Notes under the pieces: generated by a model
The model's input: only the letters and a program-made list of their open reading frames with translations
Told to the model about the DNA's origin: nothing
Databases searched by the model: none
Program-made: the position numbers and the translations under genes
DNA from: Sulfolobus sp. S-194
GTDB lineage: Archaea; Thermoproteota; Thermoprotei_A; Sulfolobales; Sulfolobaceae
Assembly (NCBI RefSeq): GCF_012222305.1
Contig: NZ_CP035730.1
Location: forward strand, 2,507,501 to 2,571,500
DNA length: 64,000 bases
Direction: 5' to 3'
In this document: piece by piece, positions 1 through 7,688 of the stretch
Position numbering within the stretch: the first letter of the stretch is position 1
Layout: every line of letters begins with the position of its first letter

Positions 1-158
1 TAAATTATACCATCCCCTTTTACTACACCAGGATAGCTACCAAGATCGTACATTTTATAGCCTTCAGTGTATGCCAGACCTACAAATCTTGAATTTTCTA
101 GTAAATGATGTAATTCAAACCCGTATCTCAATGAACCATATACGAAAAGATACGGCAT
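1..158 (-). CDS. gamma-glutamylcyclotransferase (AIG2/GGCT)-like protein, N-terminal part
   Basis: The first 52 residues are visible and the rest lies beyond the window edge. The start is MPYLFVYGSLRYG, containing the YGSLR loop that binds substrate in the GGCT/AIG2/BtrG fold, followed by a mid-region like FVGLAYTEGYKMYDLG and a GSYPGVV segment, in the usual family order. Members of this fold cyclise gamma-glutamyl groups or related amides; the substrate cannot be told from this fragment. The ATG directly follows the stop of the upstream small gene (TAAATG), so it is very likely the third gene of a minus-strand operon that begins with the NfeD-like gene. Confidence 0.75.
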   Translation of the reverse strand, partial: MPYLFVYGSLRYGFELHHLLENSRFVGLAYTEGYKMYDLGSYPGVVKGDGII

Positions 159-446
159 TTATTCTTCACCCATAACTTCTGCCCATAGTTCTAACTCACT
201 TACATCCATTTTTCTCTTTTTAGTATTGCCTTCTATTATATATGCATTCTTTATTATAACTTCATCCCCACTTATTTCACCTTCAATTTCTATTATCCTA
301 TTTTCACTTTCCATATCTTCATCTGAACTCATTGCTTCTTTGATCGATGGAGGAGTGTAATGAATTACAACCGTGTTTTCGTTTCTAGTTACAGAATAAC
401 CATAATTTTTCAATTTTTCAATAACTGAAAGTTTAATTTTTACCAT
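159..446 (-). CDS. hypothetical small protein between NfeD-like and GGCT-like genes
   Basis: A 95-residue soluble protein that I do not recognise. It is acidic in the middle (a run rich in Asp, Glu and Ser near residues 40-50) and ends in an acidic helix, with alternating beta-like segments such as TVVIHYT and EVIIKNAYII. The ATG overlaps the last codons of the NfeD-like gene by 14 bases and its stop abuts the next start, so it is translationally packed into the same operon. A GTG one codon upstream is an alternative start. No catalytic motif or membrane segment is seen. Confidence 0.6.
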   Translation of the reverse strand: MVKIKLSVIEKLKNYGYSVTRNENTVVIHYTPPSIKEAMSSDEDMESENRIIEIEGEISGDEVIIKNAYIIEGNTKKRKMDVSELELWAEVMGEE

Positions 447-798
447 CACTTGTAAGCTTTTTAACTCTTAATTTTAAACCTTCCATTCCCGTTACAATTA
501 TTCTATCCCCCTCTACAATAGGTTCTTCAGCTATTGCTTTCCACATTTCACCTTCAACAACAACATATCCTTCTCCATTTAATGGTATATCCTCTATAGC
601 CTTTCCTATTTTTCCAACATAAGTATAAAGGTTTCTTTTTCTTGTTTTATATATGACATAACCTATTCTATAAGAGATGAAGCCCACAATTGCCATTGAT
701 GGTATTGCAACTATAGGGTTAGCGTATTCCCCAGTTAATACTAAAGCAGCAATTACAATAGCTATAATTATAATTGGAATAACAATATGACTTACCAT
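433..798 (-). CDS. short NfeD-like membrane protein (NfeDb type)
   Basis: 121 residues: two hydrophobic helices (about 4-24 and 28-50) followed by a C-terminal OB-fold (about 58-118) with the pattern GEGYVVVEGEMWKAIAEE and GDRIIVTGMEG, the NfeD C-terminal domain signature. The ATG was chosen over an upstream in-frame start because the extra 26 residues would run into the opposite-strand gene's promoter. NfeD proteins partner stomatins in membrane microdomains; the stomatin gene lies 1.3 kb away on the other strand. The ClpP-like protease domain of long NfeD proteins is absent, so this is the short, non-proteolytic form. Likely functions with the thermopsin-like and stomatin genes. Confidence 0.8.
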   Translation of the reverse strand: MVSHIVIPIIIIAIVIAALVLTGEYANPIVAIPSMAIVGFISYRIGYVIYKTRKRNLYTYVGKIGKAIEDIPLNGEGYVVVEGEMWKAIAEEPIVEGDRIIVTGMEGLKLRVKKLTSDGKN

Positions 799-832
799 AA
801 TATTTAATAGGAGTCGATAGAAAAATATTTTT

Positions 833-2131
833 ATGAAAATTTTAGCGATATTCCTAATAATATTTCTTATTATCACACCGCTTATTACATTATCCCTTTC
901 AAGCTCAGCATTTACTGTATCATATCCTATGGGAATGTCATTTTACTCTCTATTTTCAACTTATTTTACAACTGAGGTAATGGGAGTTATTAATATAACA
1001 TCAATGAGTATAGGCTCTTCCTATTTGCCCAACGGTCAATATTTAACTACTGGAAATGCGTCATTACAATTAAATGCAATGATTAATGGCTTATATTGGG
1101 CTCAAGATGTTATTTTATTTCATCAAATATCTAACAATGAATTTAAAGCTACTTTAGTTTTGAATCTTTGGAATTTAACTGGTCCTTTTACGATTCCCGT
1201 CAATGGTAGCGTTACTACATATCAAGGCTTAGGCGTTATTTGTTATCAAGGTCCCAGCTTTATTGTTACATTACCTACTTCAATTGTCTTGTTTATGATT
1301 GATAATTCTTCATTGTATTTTGGCTATAACGTTGGTAACAAATCTGGAATATTTTACAAAATCCCCTTAAGCGGAGAGTTTGAGATAGGTGGTATATCTA
1401 TAGCTGGAATTCCAAATGATCTAGAGTTTGTATTTGGAGGACCAGGAGGTGGTAGTGTAGTAGATATGCAAGTAGAGGGTACAATGAATATCTATTTTAT
1501 GCAAAGTGGTAAATTATCTTTGGTGCCATATGCTTACTCAATTGGTTTTGATACTGCTGAATCAGTTGTTGGAATAAGATCTTCAGCAAACCTTACAAAT
1601 CTTTGGAAGCCAAACGCTATATTATCGTCTGGTTCAGATGATGCAATAGTTTTATGGCCAGTAAAACCTGATATTTCTACACTTCAAAGGAATAGTACTG
1701 TGTATGTAAACATAAGTTTTAACGGTAAACCACTTTCAAACCAAAAAATTGTAATCGAAGATCTAAGCCTTACAGGCTTAGTTCCTATAAATGAAAACTA
1801 TACTAATGATTCTGGCTATGTGGTTTTCAATAATATTTCGTCATCACTATACGTAGTTTATTATCCTGGCAATTTCACGTTATCTTCAGACTATATAGTT
1901 TCTTCACCTATTATTAACTCTATTTTAACTCATGTGAAGAATATTTATGATAGTATGGTTAGCTTTCTAAAAAATTATAATTTTAAGAAATCAATATCAT
2001 CATTCTTTAATAACATTCACAGTGCAACTTATAGTGAATCTACAAGTGTAAATTATCTGATTTTAATCTATATTCTCGGATTTAGTGTTGGAATTATAAT
2101 TTCAGCTTTGTTGATAAGATTTAAACTCTAA
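833..2131 (+). CDS. thermopsin-family (peptidase A5) secreted/membrane protein
   Basis: 432 residues: an N-terminal signal peptide (about 1-26), a large extracellular region with many N-glycosylation sequons, and a C-terminal membrane helix (about 405-428) with a short basic tail. The extracellular part has thermopsin landmarks in order: YPMGMSFY, TTEVMGVINI, a SLQLNAMI...YWAQDVILF segment and FKATLVLNLWNLT, as in the acid protease of Sulfolobus. Active-site residues of this family are not settled, so activity cannot be read from sequence. Residues around 290-340 look like an Ig-like beta domain. It starts divergently from the NfeD-like gene and is followed after 15 bases by stomatin, so it probably belongs to that membrane system. 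Confidence 0.75.
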   Translation: MKILAIFLIIFLIITPLITLSLSSSAFTVSYPMGMSFYSLFSTYFTTEVMGVINITSMSIGSSYLPNGQYLTTGNASLQLNAMINGLYWAQDVILFHQISNNEFKATLVLNLWNLTGPFTIPVNGSVTTYQGLGVICYQGPSFIVTLPTSIVLFMIDNSSLYFGYNVGNKSGIFYKIPLSGEFEIGGISIAGIPNDLEFVFGGPGGGSVVDMQVEGTMNIYFMQSGKLSLVPYAYSIGFDTAESVVGIRSSANLTNLWKPNAILSSGSDDAIVLWPVKPDISTLQRNSTVYVNISFNGKPLSNQKIVIEDLSLTGLVPINENYTNDSGYVVFNNISSSLYVVYYPGNFTLSSDYIVSSPIINSILTHVKNIYDSMVSFLKNYNFKKSISSFFNNIHSATYSESTSVNYLILIYILGFSVGIIISALLIRFKL

Positions 2132-2146
2132 AAACATATTATATTT

Positions 2147-2929
2147 ATGATATCAGTTGGAGAAATATTAGGACTAGTATTTCTGGTTATTATAATCCTT
2201 ATCTTTTTAGCCATGTCTTTTAGGATAGTAACTGAATGGCAAAGGGCTGTCGTCTTAAGGCTTGGTAGGGTTCTAGGCGTAAAAGGTCCTGGGATAATAT
2301 TTCTTATACCTTTCGTTGATAGACCTTTACTAGTTGATTTAAGAATAGTTACTGTTGAAGTTCCACCACAGACTATAGTAACAAAAGATAATGTTACAGT
2401 TACTATAGATGCCGTAGTGTATTACAAAGTAGTTGATCCTTTAAAGACTGTTGTCAGTGTAAGTAATTATCCGGCCGCGGTTCTAAATTATGCTCAGACT
2501 TCTCTAAGAGATATTGTTGGTCAAATGGAGTTAGATGAAATATTAACAAAAAGAGAAGAAATAAATAGGCGTTTACAAGAGATACTTGACACTGTTACTG
2601 AAGGTTGGGGAATAAAAGTTACTCAAGTTACAGTTAGAGATATCAGATTATCTCCAGAGCTTCTATCTGCAATGGCAGAGCAAGCTAAGGCTGAAAGACT
2701 AAGAAGAGCAAAAATTATATTAAGTGAAGGAGAGAGACAAGCAGCCAATATATTAGCTGAAGCTTCGCTATCTTATCAAAATAATCCAGTTGCACTTCAA
2801 TTAAGGTTCTTAGAAATGTTAAGTGATATTTCTCAAAGGGGTAATATGGTAATAGTAGTTCCAGCTGGACAAGAGTTTTATGCTACACTCTCTACGCTTA
2901 AAAATGTAATCACATCGACTAAACAATAA
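2147..2929 (+). CDS. stomatin/slipin (SPFH domain) membrane protein
   Basis: 260 residues with one N-terminal membrane helix (about 6-28), then the SPFH/band-7 domain (TEWQRAVVLRLGRVLGVKGPG, VDLRIVTVEVPPQ, VTIDAVVYYKVVDP) and a C-terminal helical oligomerisation segment (AKAERLRRAKIILSEGERQA) ending in VVPAGQEF. All canonical prokaryotic stomatin blocks are present and the length is normal. Stomatins scaffold membrane microdomains and are usually cleaved or partnered by NfeD. Here the gene is co-directional with the thermopsin-like gene (15-base gap) and near the divergent short NfeD. A guide RNA candidate on the other strand begins right at its stop codon. Confidence 0.93.
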   Translation: MISVGEILGLVFLVIIILIFLAMSFRIVTEWQRAVVLRLGRVLGVKGPGIIFLIPFVDRPLLVDLRIVTVEVPPQTIVTKDNVTVTIDAVVYYKVVDPLKTVVSVSNYPAAVLNYAQTSLRDIVGQMELDEILTKREEINRRLQEILDTVTEGWGIKVTQVTVRDIRLSPELLSAMAEQAKAERLRRAKIILSEGERQAANILAEASLSYQNNPVALQLRFLEMLSDISQRGNMVIVVPAGQEFYATLSTLKNVITSTKQ

Positions 2930-2982
2930 TCAGATGGACTAGGACACATCAAAGGTCAGTTTGTGGTCTTTTCATCATCTTT
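2926..2982 (-). ncRNA. C/D-box guide sRNA candidate
   Basis: Read on the minus strand the gap holds box C ATGATGA (2972-2978), a 12-nt guide (2960-2971), box D' CTGA (2956-2959), box C' TGATGT (2946-2951), a second 12-nt guide (2934-2945) and box D CTGA (2930-2933). Both guides have the standard archaeal length and only C' deviates, by two bases. A TATATAC at 3004-3010 is correctly placed for a start near 2980. Such RNAs direct 2'-O-methylation with L7Ae, Nop5 and fibrillarin. Targets would be complementary to AAAGACCACAAA and GTCCTAGTCCAT; I could not assign them. Confidence 0.75.
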
Positions 2983-3008
2983 TTATTTTTTTATCCTTAT
3001 CTGTATAT

Positions 3009-3560
3009 ATGAATGAAAGAGAAGAGGTTTTAATAAAATTAAAGCAAGCTGTTGATAATTTTGTTAGTGAAGATAGAGCATATTTACTAATACCAGAAAT
3101 AAGAACAAATATAGGTTATGCAATAAGTGATGCAAAAAGTGTTAATGACGTTGCAGCTATTCCTGGAAGATTGACTGTAGCTTTTAACAGAGTAATTTAT
3201 TGTTTACCACCAGCCTTTGGTGCTTCTGATCATGTAGCAAGAGTTATACTGACTGCTATGACTTTTGATAAGAAAAAAAGAAGTTCAATAAACTTAAAAT
3301 ATTATAAAGAGATCGTAGATAACCTTCCTAACGAAGATACGTTTATATTTAATCGTGAGGAAGAACCTGAAGAGAGTAGGAAAGCCGAGGGTCATACAAT
3401 GAATTTTATGATGAAAAGGGTTTATGAAAAATTGAATAAGATACCAACTTATGTTATTGACCTAGGCGGTTACGGAAAAGAACCTACAATTTTTATATTA
3501 GATGAAGATCCTCTTATTGTAGTTAAAAAGGCTCTTAATTTACTCAGATTTCTCGAATAA
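3009..3560 (+). CDS. standalone ThiN-type thiamine-phosphate synthase
   Basis: 183 residues from the ATG at 3009, chosen because a T-rich promoter element at about 2980-2996 lies the right distance upstream and because the longer reading would run through a guide RNA. Motifs of the ThiN family appear in order: RTNIGYAISDA, DVAAIPGRL (about 47-55), FGASDHVARVI (70-80), a SSINLKY segment and a C-terminal IDLGGYGKEPTIFIL. ThiN joins HMP-pyrophosphate and thiazole phosphate to thiamine monophosphate, often as a fusion to ThiD or as an HTH-ThiN regulator; here it is a single domain with no HTH. The 3' end overlaps the convergent PadR gene by 21 bases. Confidence 0.8.
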   Translation: MNEREEVLIKLKQAVDNFVSEDRAYLLIPEIRTNIGYAISDAKSVNDVAAIPGRLTVAFNRVIYCLPPAFGASDHVARVILTAMTFDKKKRSSINLKYYKEIVDNLPNEDTFIFNREEEPEESRKAEGHTMNFMMKRVYEKLNKIPTYVIDLGGYGKEPTIFILDEDPLIVVKKALNLLRFLE

Positions 3561-3995
3561 TTCAAGAATATCTTTTTTGCAATTTTGCAGTATATTGCTA
3601 ATGTATTGTAGTTTCTTATTATCTACTTTTTCTTTATTAATATATATTATATAACCTATTTCAAATAGAGTATCAATTATTTCTCTTTTGATAGGACTAT
3701 TTGGTGAAAAGAAATCTTCTCTTTCTCTTTTTAATCGGTTAAATTCTTCTATTCCTTTATTAGTTAATTTATACATTTTCTTTCCATTTTCCTCAAATGC
3801 TTCTATGAGGCCTTCATTTAATAATGATCTTAAAACTGGATATATAGACCCTGGACTAGGTTTATAAAACCCTCCTGTCTTAGACTGAATACTTTTTATT
3901 ATTTCATAAACGTACATAGGTTTCTCAGCTAAAGAGGAAATGACTAATGATCTAAGTGCACCTCGTTTTATTCTATCAAGTGAAATTTTTCTCAT
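3540..3995 (-). CDS. PadR-family transcriptional regulator
   Basis: 151 residues. The N-terminal winged helix (about 8-80) has the PadR pattern LRSLVISSLAEKPMYVYEII, the PSPGSIYPVLRSL segment and a wing with KKMYKLTNKG. A helical C-terminal part (about 85-150) should give dimerisation. ATG was chosen over a TTG one codon upstream. Its own TATA-like TTTTTAAAG (4018-4026 read on the minus strand) predicts a leaderless transcript. It faces the flavoprotein gene across a promoter region containing a TTTAGG/CCTAAA dyad, so control of that gene is a reasonable inference; ligand unknown. Confidence 0.88.
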   Translation of the reverse strand: MRKISLDRIKRGALRSLVISSLAEKPMYVYEIIKSIQSKTGGFYKPSPGSIYPVLRSLLNEGLIEAFEENGKKMYKLTNKGIEEFNRLKREREDFFSPNSPIKREIIDTLFEIGYIIYINKEKVDNKKLQYISNILQNCKKDILELFEKSE

Positions 3996-4053
3996 CAAAA
4001 ATACATTAACTTTAGGCTTTAAAAATAGTTTAACACTTTTTTTAAATCATAAT

Positions 4054-4082
4054 TTTAGGGTAATCCTAAACTTTATAAAATA
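4054..4082 (+). promoter_or_regulatory. promoter with TTTAGG/CCTAAA dyad upstream of the SQR-like gene
   Basis: A perfect 6-bp inverted repeat (TTTAGG 4054-4059, CCTAAA 4065-4070, 5-base spacer) sits immediately upstream of a TATA box (TTTATAAAATA, about 4072-4082). A third half-site TTTAGG occurs at 4011-4016 beside the divergent padR promoter. The position just outside the TATA box fits an operator; the neighbouring PadR protein is the obvious candidate binder. The dyad is visible; the regulator assignment is inference. Confidence 0.5.
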
Positions 4083-4114
4083 AGTTTTTATGTAATTAAA
4101 GATAAAAAGCTCAT

Positions 4115-5248
4115 ATGAAAAAAGTAGTTGTTGTAGGAGCTGGAAATGGGGGAACAGTTGTAGTTAATAACTTAGCTAAATACGATGAAGTAGATGTAAC
4201 AGTAATTGAATCTTCGGAGTATCATTACTATCAACCTGGAATTGTAGATGTTGCTATGGGTTTTGAAAAAGAAGATAAGATAATGAGAAAAATTAGTGAG
4301 ATATTAAATCCTAGGGCTAAATTAATTCAAGATAGGGTAATAAAAGTTGACATAGAAAATAGAAAAGTTGTAACACAAAAAGGTAAAGAAATAGAATATG
4401 AATACCTAGTCCTTGCTCCAGGTGTCATAAATAAGGATATTGGATTACCGCACTGGCATAGTTTGGATGGAGCTATTAAACTGCGAGAACAGATAAATTC
4501 TTTTAGTGGAAAGAAAATAATTGTCGGCTATTTCGGGATTATAAAATGTCCTATGGCACCTTTCGAATTTGCCTTTTTATTAAGGCAGAGATTTCCTAAG
4601 GCTGATATAACGCTCATAAATCCAGTATCTCAACCTCCAGAACTACAAAAACCGATGGCTGAAAAATTAGGTAGTAGAGCTAAGGAGATGAATATAGAAG
4701 TTATAAGGGGAGTAAAAATAAAGGGTGTTGACAAGGAGAAAAAGATAATACATACTGATGATGGGCAAATATTCTCTTATGATTTAGCATTAATTGACAC
4801 TCCAATTAGAGTTAGTGATGAATTTTCTAATCTAACTGACCAAAGTGGGTTTATCCCAGTTGATAAGGAAAAATTAAATTACAAAGATTATTCAGAAGTA
4901 TTCGTAGTAGGTGATGCTACAAATATTACCTTACCTCCGAAGACTGGAGCAATAGCTCATTTCCAAGCTATTACTGTTAGTAATAATATTATTAATGATA
5001 TAAGAGGTTATGAAAAGAGGAGTTTTGATGGAAAAGCAATGTGTGCTGGATATGCTGGCTATAATGAAGGTTTGTTTGTTTACATGGATTATAAAAAGAG
5101 TAGAGCAATAGGTCCTTCCACATTATATAATTCTGCAAAACGTGCTTTCCTTAATATTTATTGGTATACATTAACTGGAAAGATTGATTTTATGTTAGAT
5201 CTTGTTTCAAGATACCTCAGCGGTGGTCCGACAATCACCAATCAGTAG
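4115..5248 (+). CDS. sulfide:quinone oxidoreductase-like FAD flavoprotein
   Basis: 377 residues of the two-dinucleotide-binding-domain flavoprotein type. An N-terminal FAD fold has VVVGAGNGGTVV (about 5-16) and an acidic end of beta 2 (VIES), followed by YHYYQPG typical of sulfide:quinone reductases; a second FAD contact is VFVVGDATN (262-270) and the C-terminal part is amphipathic, suited to peripheral membrane binding. Only two cysteines exist, Cys145 (KCPMAPFE) and Cys310 (MCAGY), matching the redox-active pair; the third cysteine of many SQRs is missing. Likely oxidises sulfide or a related sulfur species and reduces caldariella-type quinone. It faces padR. Confidence 0.78.
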   Translation: MKKVVVVGAGNGGTVVVNNLAKYDEVDVTVIESSEYHYYQPGIVDVAMGFEKEDKIMRKISEILNPRAKLIQDRVIKVDIENRKVVTQKGKEIEYEYLVLAPGVINKDIGLPHWHSLDGAIKLREQINSFSGKKIIVGYFGIIKCPMAPFEFAFLLRQRFPKADITLINPVSQPPELQKPMAEKLGSRAKEMNIEVIRGVKIKGVDKEKKIIHTDDGQIFSYDLALIDTPIRVSDEFSNLTDQSGFIPVDKEKLNYKDYSEVFVVGDATNITLPPKTGAIAHFQAITVSNNIINDIRGYEKRSFDGKAMCAGYAGYNEGLFVYMDYKKSRAIGPSTLYNSAKRAFLNIYWYTLTGKIDFMLDLVSRYLSGGPTITNQ

Positions 5249-5290
5249 TGCTCGACGTCATCATTCAGTAAGGGAGCGATCTTCACCAAT
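5238..5290 (-). ncRNA. C/D-box guide sRNA candidate, second of a tandem pair
   Basis: On the minus strand: box C GTGAAGA (5280-5286, one mismatch), 11-nt guide (5269-5279), D' CTGA (5265-5268), C' TGATGA (5258-5263), 12-nt guide (5246-5257) and D CTGA (5242-5245). The D box is antisense to the last codons of the SQR-like gene and the guide covers its stop codon. Guides read TCGCTCCCTTA and CGTCGAGCACTA; targets not assigned. It lies directly downstream of another C/D candidate, so both may come from one precursor. Confidence 0.7.
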
Positions 5291-5347
5291 TTATCTGTTT
5301 CTTCCCACTTCATCACTCAGATATTGCGGGTTCAATCATCAGTCATT
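5290..5347 (-). ncRNA. C/D-box guide sRNA candidate, first of a tandem pair
   Basis: On the minus strand: box C TGATGA (5336-5341), D' CTGA (5317-5320), C' TGATGA (5310-5315), a 12-nt guide (5298-5309) and a D box reading CAGA (5294-5297, one mismatch). The D' guide (5321-5335, TTGAACCCGCAATAT) is complementary to GCGGGTTCAA, the form of a tRNA T-arm, so a tRNA target is conceivable. An AT-rich TATA-like element (about 5369-5377) is correctly placed for a start near 5347 and is shared, in opposite direction, with the DUF364 gene promoter. Confidence 0.65.
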
Positions 5348-5397
5348 AGGGGTGGAACAACATCATCGTTTTTAATTTCGAATTTAATTTTTAACTT

Positions 5398-6105
5398 ATG
5401 ATTTTAGATGAGATTATCGAGGAATTAAAGTTTGCTGTCAAAGGAAAGAAGCTTATTAACACGTGTGTAGGAGTAACATATACTGCGTCGTTATTAAATG
5501 ATGGAAGTTTAGGAATTGCCCATACTGTACCAGATGGTTCTAACTCTTTAGCTGGTGAATTATTAGGAATGAACCTAGAGGACGTGATTACTCTATTAAA
5601 AAATAATTCAATTGAAAGAGGAGTACTTCTCTCAATATTGAATGCAGTTAGTGATATGACTAACCCTCAAGAGGGAGATCCTTTAGATCTTCTTGAAGGT
5701 GGAAAATTATGTGTTTTCGGTTATGCTCCTAGAATAGATACTACTAAATTCTCCTCTATAATAGTCTATGATTTTCTATCTACTCAAGAAAAAAATCAAG
5801 GGAAAGTAGTGATTAAACCTTTTTCAACTTTTCGTAGTGAGGTTTGTGATTCTACTGTTATATTTGGTTCTGCATTAGTTAATGGTTCGATAGACACCAT
5901 AGTAAAATCTATTTCTACAAACAATTTAGTCCTAGAAGGAATATCTTCTGTTTTTGCTCCAAAAACTTTAAAGAATTATGGATTTAATATGGTAGGAAAA
6001 ATAATAGCTATAGATAAACTAAAGGCATTTAGAATTATATGTGAAGGTGGCGATCCTAGTAAGTTGGCTACATATACAAGAAAAATTTACGCTAAATTAG
6101 ATTAA
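5398..6105 (+). CDS. DUF364/DUF4213-type putative heavy-metal-chelation domain protein
   Basis: 235 residues. An N-terminal enolase-like half (DUF4213 type; LINTCVGVTYTASLLNDGSLGIAHTV) is followed by a Rossmann-like half (KLCVFGYAPRID, then VIFGSALVNGSIDTIV), the arrangement of DUF364 proteins. In known structures this fold has been suggested to bind metals or a PLP-like ligand, but no reaction is established. The gene is probably leaderless: TTTTTAAT lies about 26 bases before the ATG. Its 3' end overlaps the convergent thioredoxin-like gene by 14 bases. Context gives no pathway. Confidence 0.65.
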   Translation: MILDEIIEELKFAVKGKKLINTCVGVTYTASLLNDGSLGIAHTVPDGSNSLAGELLGMNLEDVITLLKNNSIERGVLLSILNAVSDMTNPQEGDPLDLLEGGKLCVFGYAPRIDTTKFSSIIVYDFLSTQEKNQGKVVIKPFSTFRSEVCDSTVIFGSALVNGSIDTIVKSISTNNLVLEGISSVFAPKTLKNYGFNMVGKIIAIDKLKAFRIICEGGDPSKLATYTRKIYAKLD

Positions 6106-7249
6106 ACTCTATTTTATCTATGGAATCATAGCAATAATTTTTATATTTAAAATCTTCTTTACATCCGTTATCCTTAACAATTTCAACCCTAATGTCATTC
6201 TTTACATCCTTTTTACTCTTTATTAACTCGTTTAGCTTTATATAAGCTATAGCTACTCTAGAAAGAACTCTAATATCTGTACCTAGCGTGTATGCTATTT
6301 TTAGCGCTTTTTCAGCTTTTTCTTTTACTTTATTATCATCTGTGATAGCCCATAACTTTGCTAAAAATATTGATGTTTCAGCATTAGCCAACGGTTCGAA
6401 ATATTCATGTTTAGTTATGGGGTCTATAGGTGGATAGTCTCTAAATCCAATATCACTCTCTAAATTGTTTATTATCCAATCATATATTTTTAGAGAAAGA
6501 CTAAGAAATTTATTATCAAAGGTTCTTTGATATAACGAAAGTAAGGCTGTTCCAACAATAGCTTCATCTACGAGTAATCCTTTAACTTCCTTTCTCGAAC
6601 TTCTAAATACTTCTCCATTTTCGGTTATTCTTTCTATTAACTTATCTTTTACGTCCCTAATATTGTAGATAGTCTCTAATGCAAGAATGTTAGTATACGT
6701 TTCGTCTAAAGTAGTATCAATTTTACCAGAAAGCAAGAATTTTCCAATAGCATCTAAAGGTGATATAATATTTATTATCTTTTGATATTCTTTATGTACA
6801 TTAGCATAAAAAAGTAAAAATTCTATTCCCCTAAAATCTATTGGATTTCCTTCACTGGCAAAATTAATTATGTCAAGGAACTCTACAGCGTTAACTTCTT
6901 CTATTTGTTGTGGTCTAGGAAATTCTATTCCTTCTAATTTTTCTTTTTTCGTATAAATTTCTCTTAATTTTTCTTGGATATATTCAATATCTAAAGATTC
7001 TATAACTGCTATAGTTCTCCCGTCTAAATCTAATATACTTAATGATGGGATTATACCTCTAGATAGTCTGACTGTATATTGTAAATATTCATTCGCATTA
7101 ACTTTAAAAAGATAATATTTTTGTGATATCTGAAGTTTCTTTATTTTCTCGAATAATTCATCACAAATATTACAATTTTCATTAGTAAAGAATACACCAA
7201 TTAATTTATCATAGAACTTAGCGTCCGAAAATATTTTTTCACTTATCAT
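6092..7249 (-). CDS. thioredoxin-like protein with helical C-terminal domain (short SPATA20/YyaL-like)
   Basis: 385 residues. The N-terminal 100 residues look like a thioredoxin fold with a CNIC redox pair (Cys26, Cys29) and the cis-proline segment GIIPSLSILD. The remainder is mostly helical with repeats reminiscent of an alpha/alpha toroid (LLVDEAIVGTALLSLYQRT, EPLANAETSIFLAKLW), as in the DUF255/YyaL/SPATA20 proteins, but those run to 600-700 residues, so much of the barrel is missing. Two further cysteines lie near the C-terminus (GCKEDF, NYCYDS). A role in redox or sugar chemistry cannot be fixed; I would not assign a substrate. Confidence 0.55.
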   Translation of the reverse strand: MISEKIFSDAKFYDKLIGVFFTNENCNICDELFEKIKKLQISQKYYLFKVNANEYLQYTVRLSRGIIPSLSILDLDGRTIAVIESLDIEYIQEKLREIYTKKEKLEGIEFPRPQQIEEVNAVEFLDIINFASEGNPIDFRGIEFLLFYANVHKEYQKIINIISPLDAIGKFLLSGKIDTTLDETYTNILALETIYNIRDVKDKLIERITENGEVFRSSRKEVKGLLVDEAIVGTALLSLYQRTFDNKFLSLSLKIYDWIINNLESDIGFRDYPPIDPITKHEYFEPLANAETSIFLAKLWAITDDNKVKEKAEKALKIAYTLGTDIRVLSRVAIAYIKLNELIKSKKDVKNDIRVEIVKDNGCKEDFKYKNYCYDSIDKIEFNLI

Positions 7250-7294
7250 GAGTACCGCAATATTTATTTATGAATTAATGTTTTACTGTGTTTG

Positions 7295-7633
7295 ATGAGT
7301 AGGCCACAAACTAAATGGACATGTGGATTTTGCGGAAAGCCCATATATTGGGATGAACTATTTACATTTTTATCAAACAAAGCAGTAGTGCACTACACAT
7401 GCTTAAGAGAAAGAGCAACAAAAACAAGCAAAATAAATCAAGAAGTTTTAAAAGTAGTATTAGATTCGCTAGAAGACGAGTTAAATAAGATTGTAATCTA
7501 CAAACAGAGATTAAATCAAGTAGGAGACAATGAAGATATTAAGAAAGTTTTAGATCAAACAGAAAAAGACGCAGAAAAAAATGCAGCCCAACTTACTCGA
7601 TTAGTAGAAAAGTTAAGTGGGGTATTATCTTAG
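7295..7633 (+). CDS. DUF2175 zinc-ribbon/coiled-coil protein
   Basis: 112 residues. The N-terminus carries a treble-clef-like zinc site ([18 protein letters not shown] followed by HYTC) characteristic of DUF2175, a family confined largely to Sulfolobales and relatives; the C-terminal two thirds is a charged helical region likely to form a coiled coil ([16 protein letters not shown] onward). The ATG was preferred to the TTG immediately upstream. Function unknown; metal binding through three cysteines and a histidine is a fair inference. It stands alone between a divergent thioredoxin-like gene and thyX. Confidence 0.75.
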   Translation: MSRPQTKWTCGFCGKPIYWDELFTFLSNKAVVHYTCLRERATKTSKINQEVLKVVLDSLEDELNKIVIYKQRLNQVGDNEDIKKVLDQTEKDAEKNAAQLTRLVEKLSGVLS

Positions 7634-7688
7634 GGTAATATTAACTGAAAAGTTTTTTACTCCGTTTTGAGAAAGCTTAATATTTAAA

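Noticed and set aside
2961-3008. N-terminal 16-residue extension of the ThiN protein
   Set aside because: It lies inside the guide RNA D' region and before the promoter-supported ATG; ThiN homologues start after it.
5361-5368. A further box C-like CGATGATG on the minus strand upstream of the tandem C/D pair
   Set aside because: It falls between the probable TATA and the transcript start, so it would not be in the RNA, and no matching D' follows at guide spacing.
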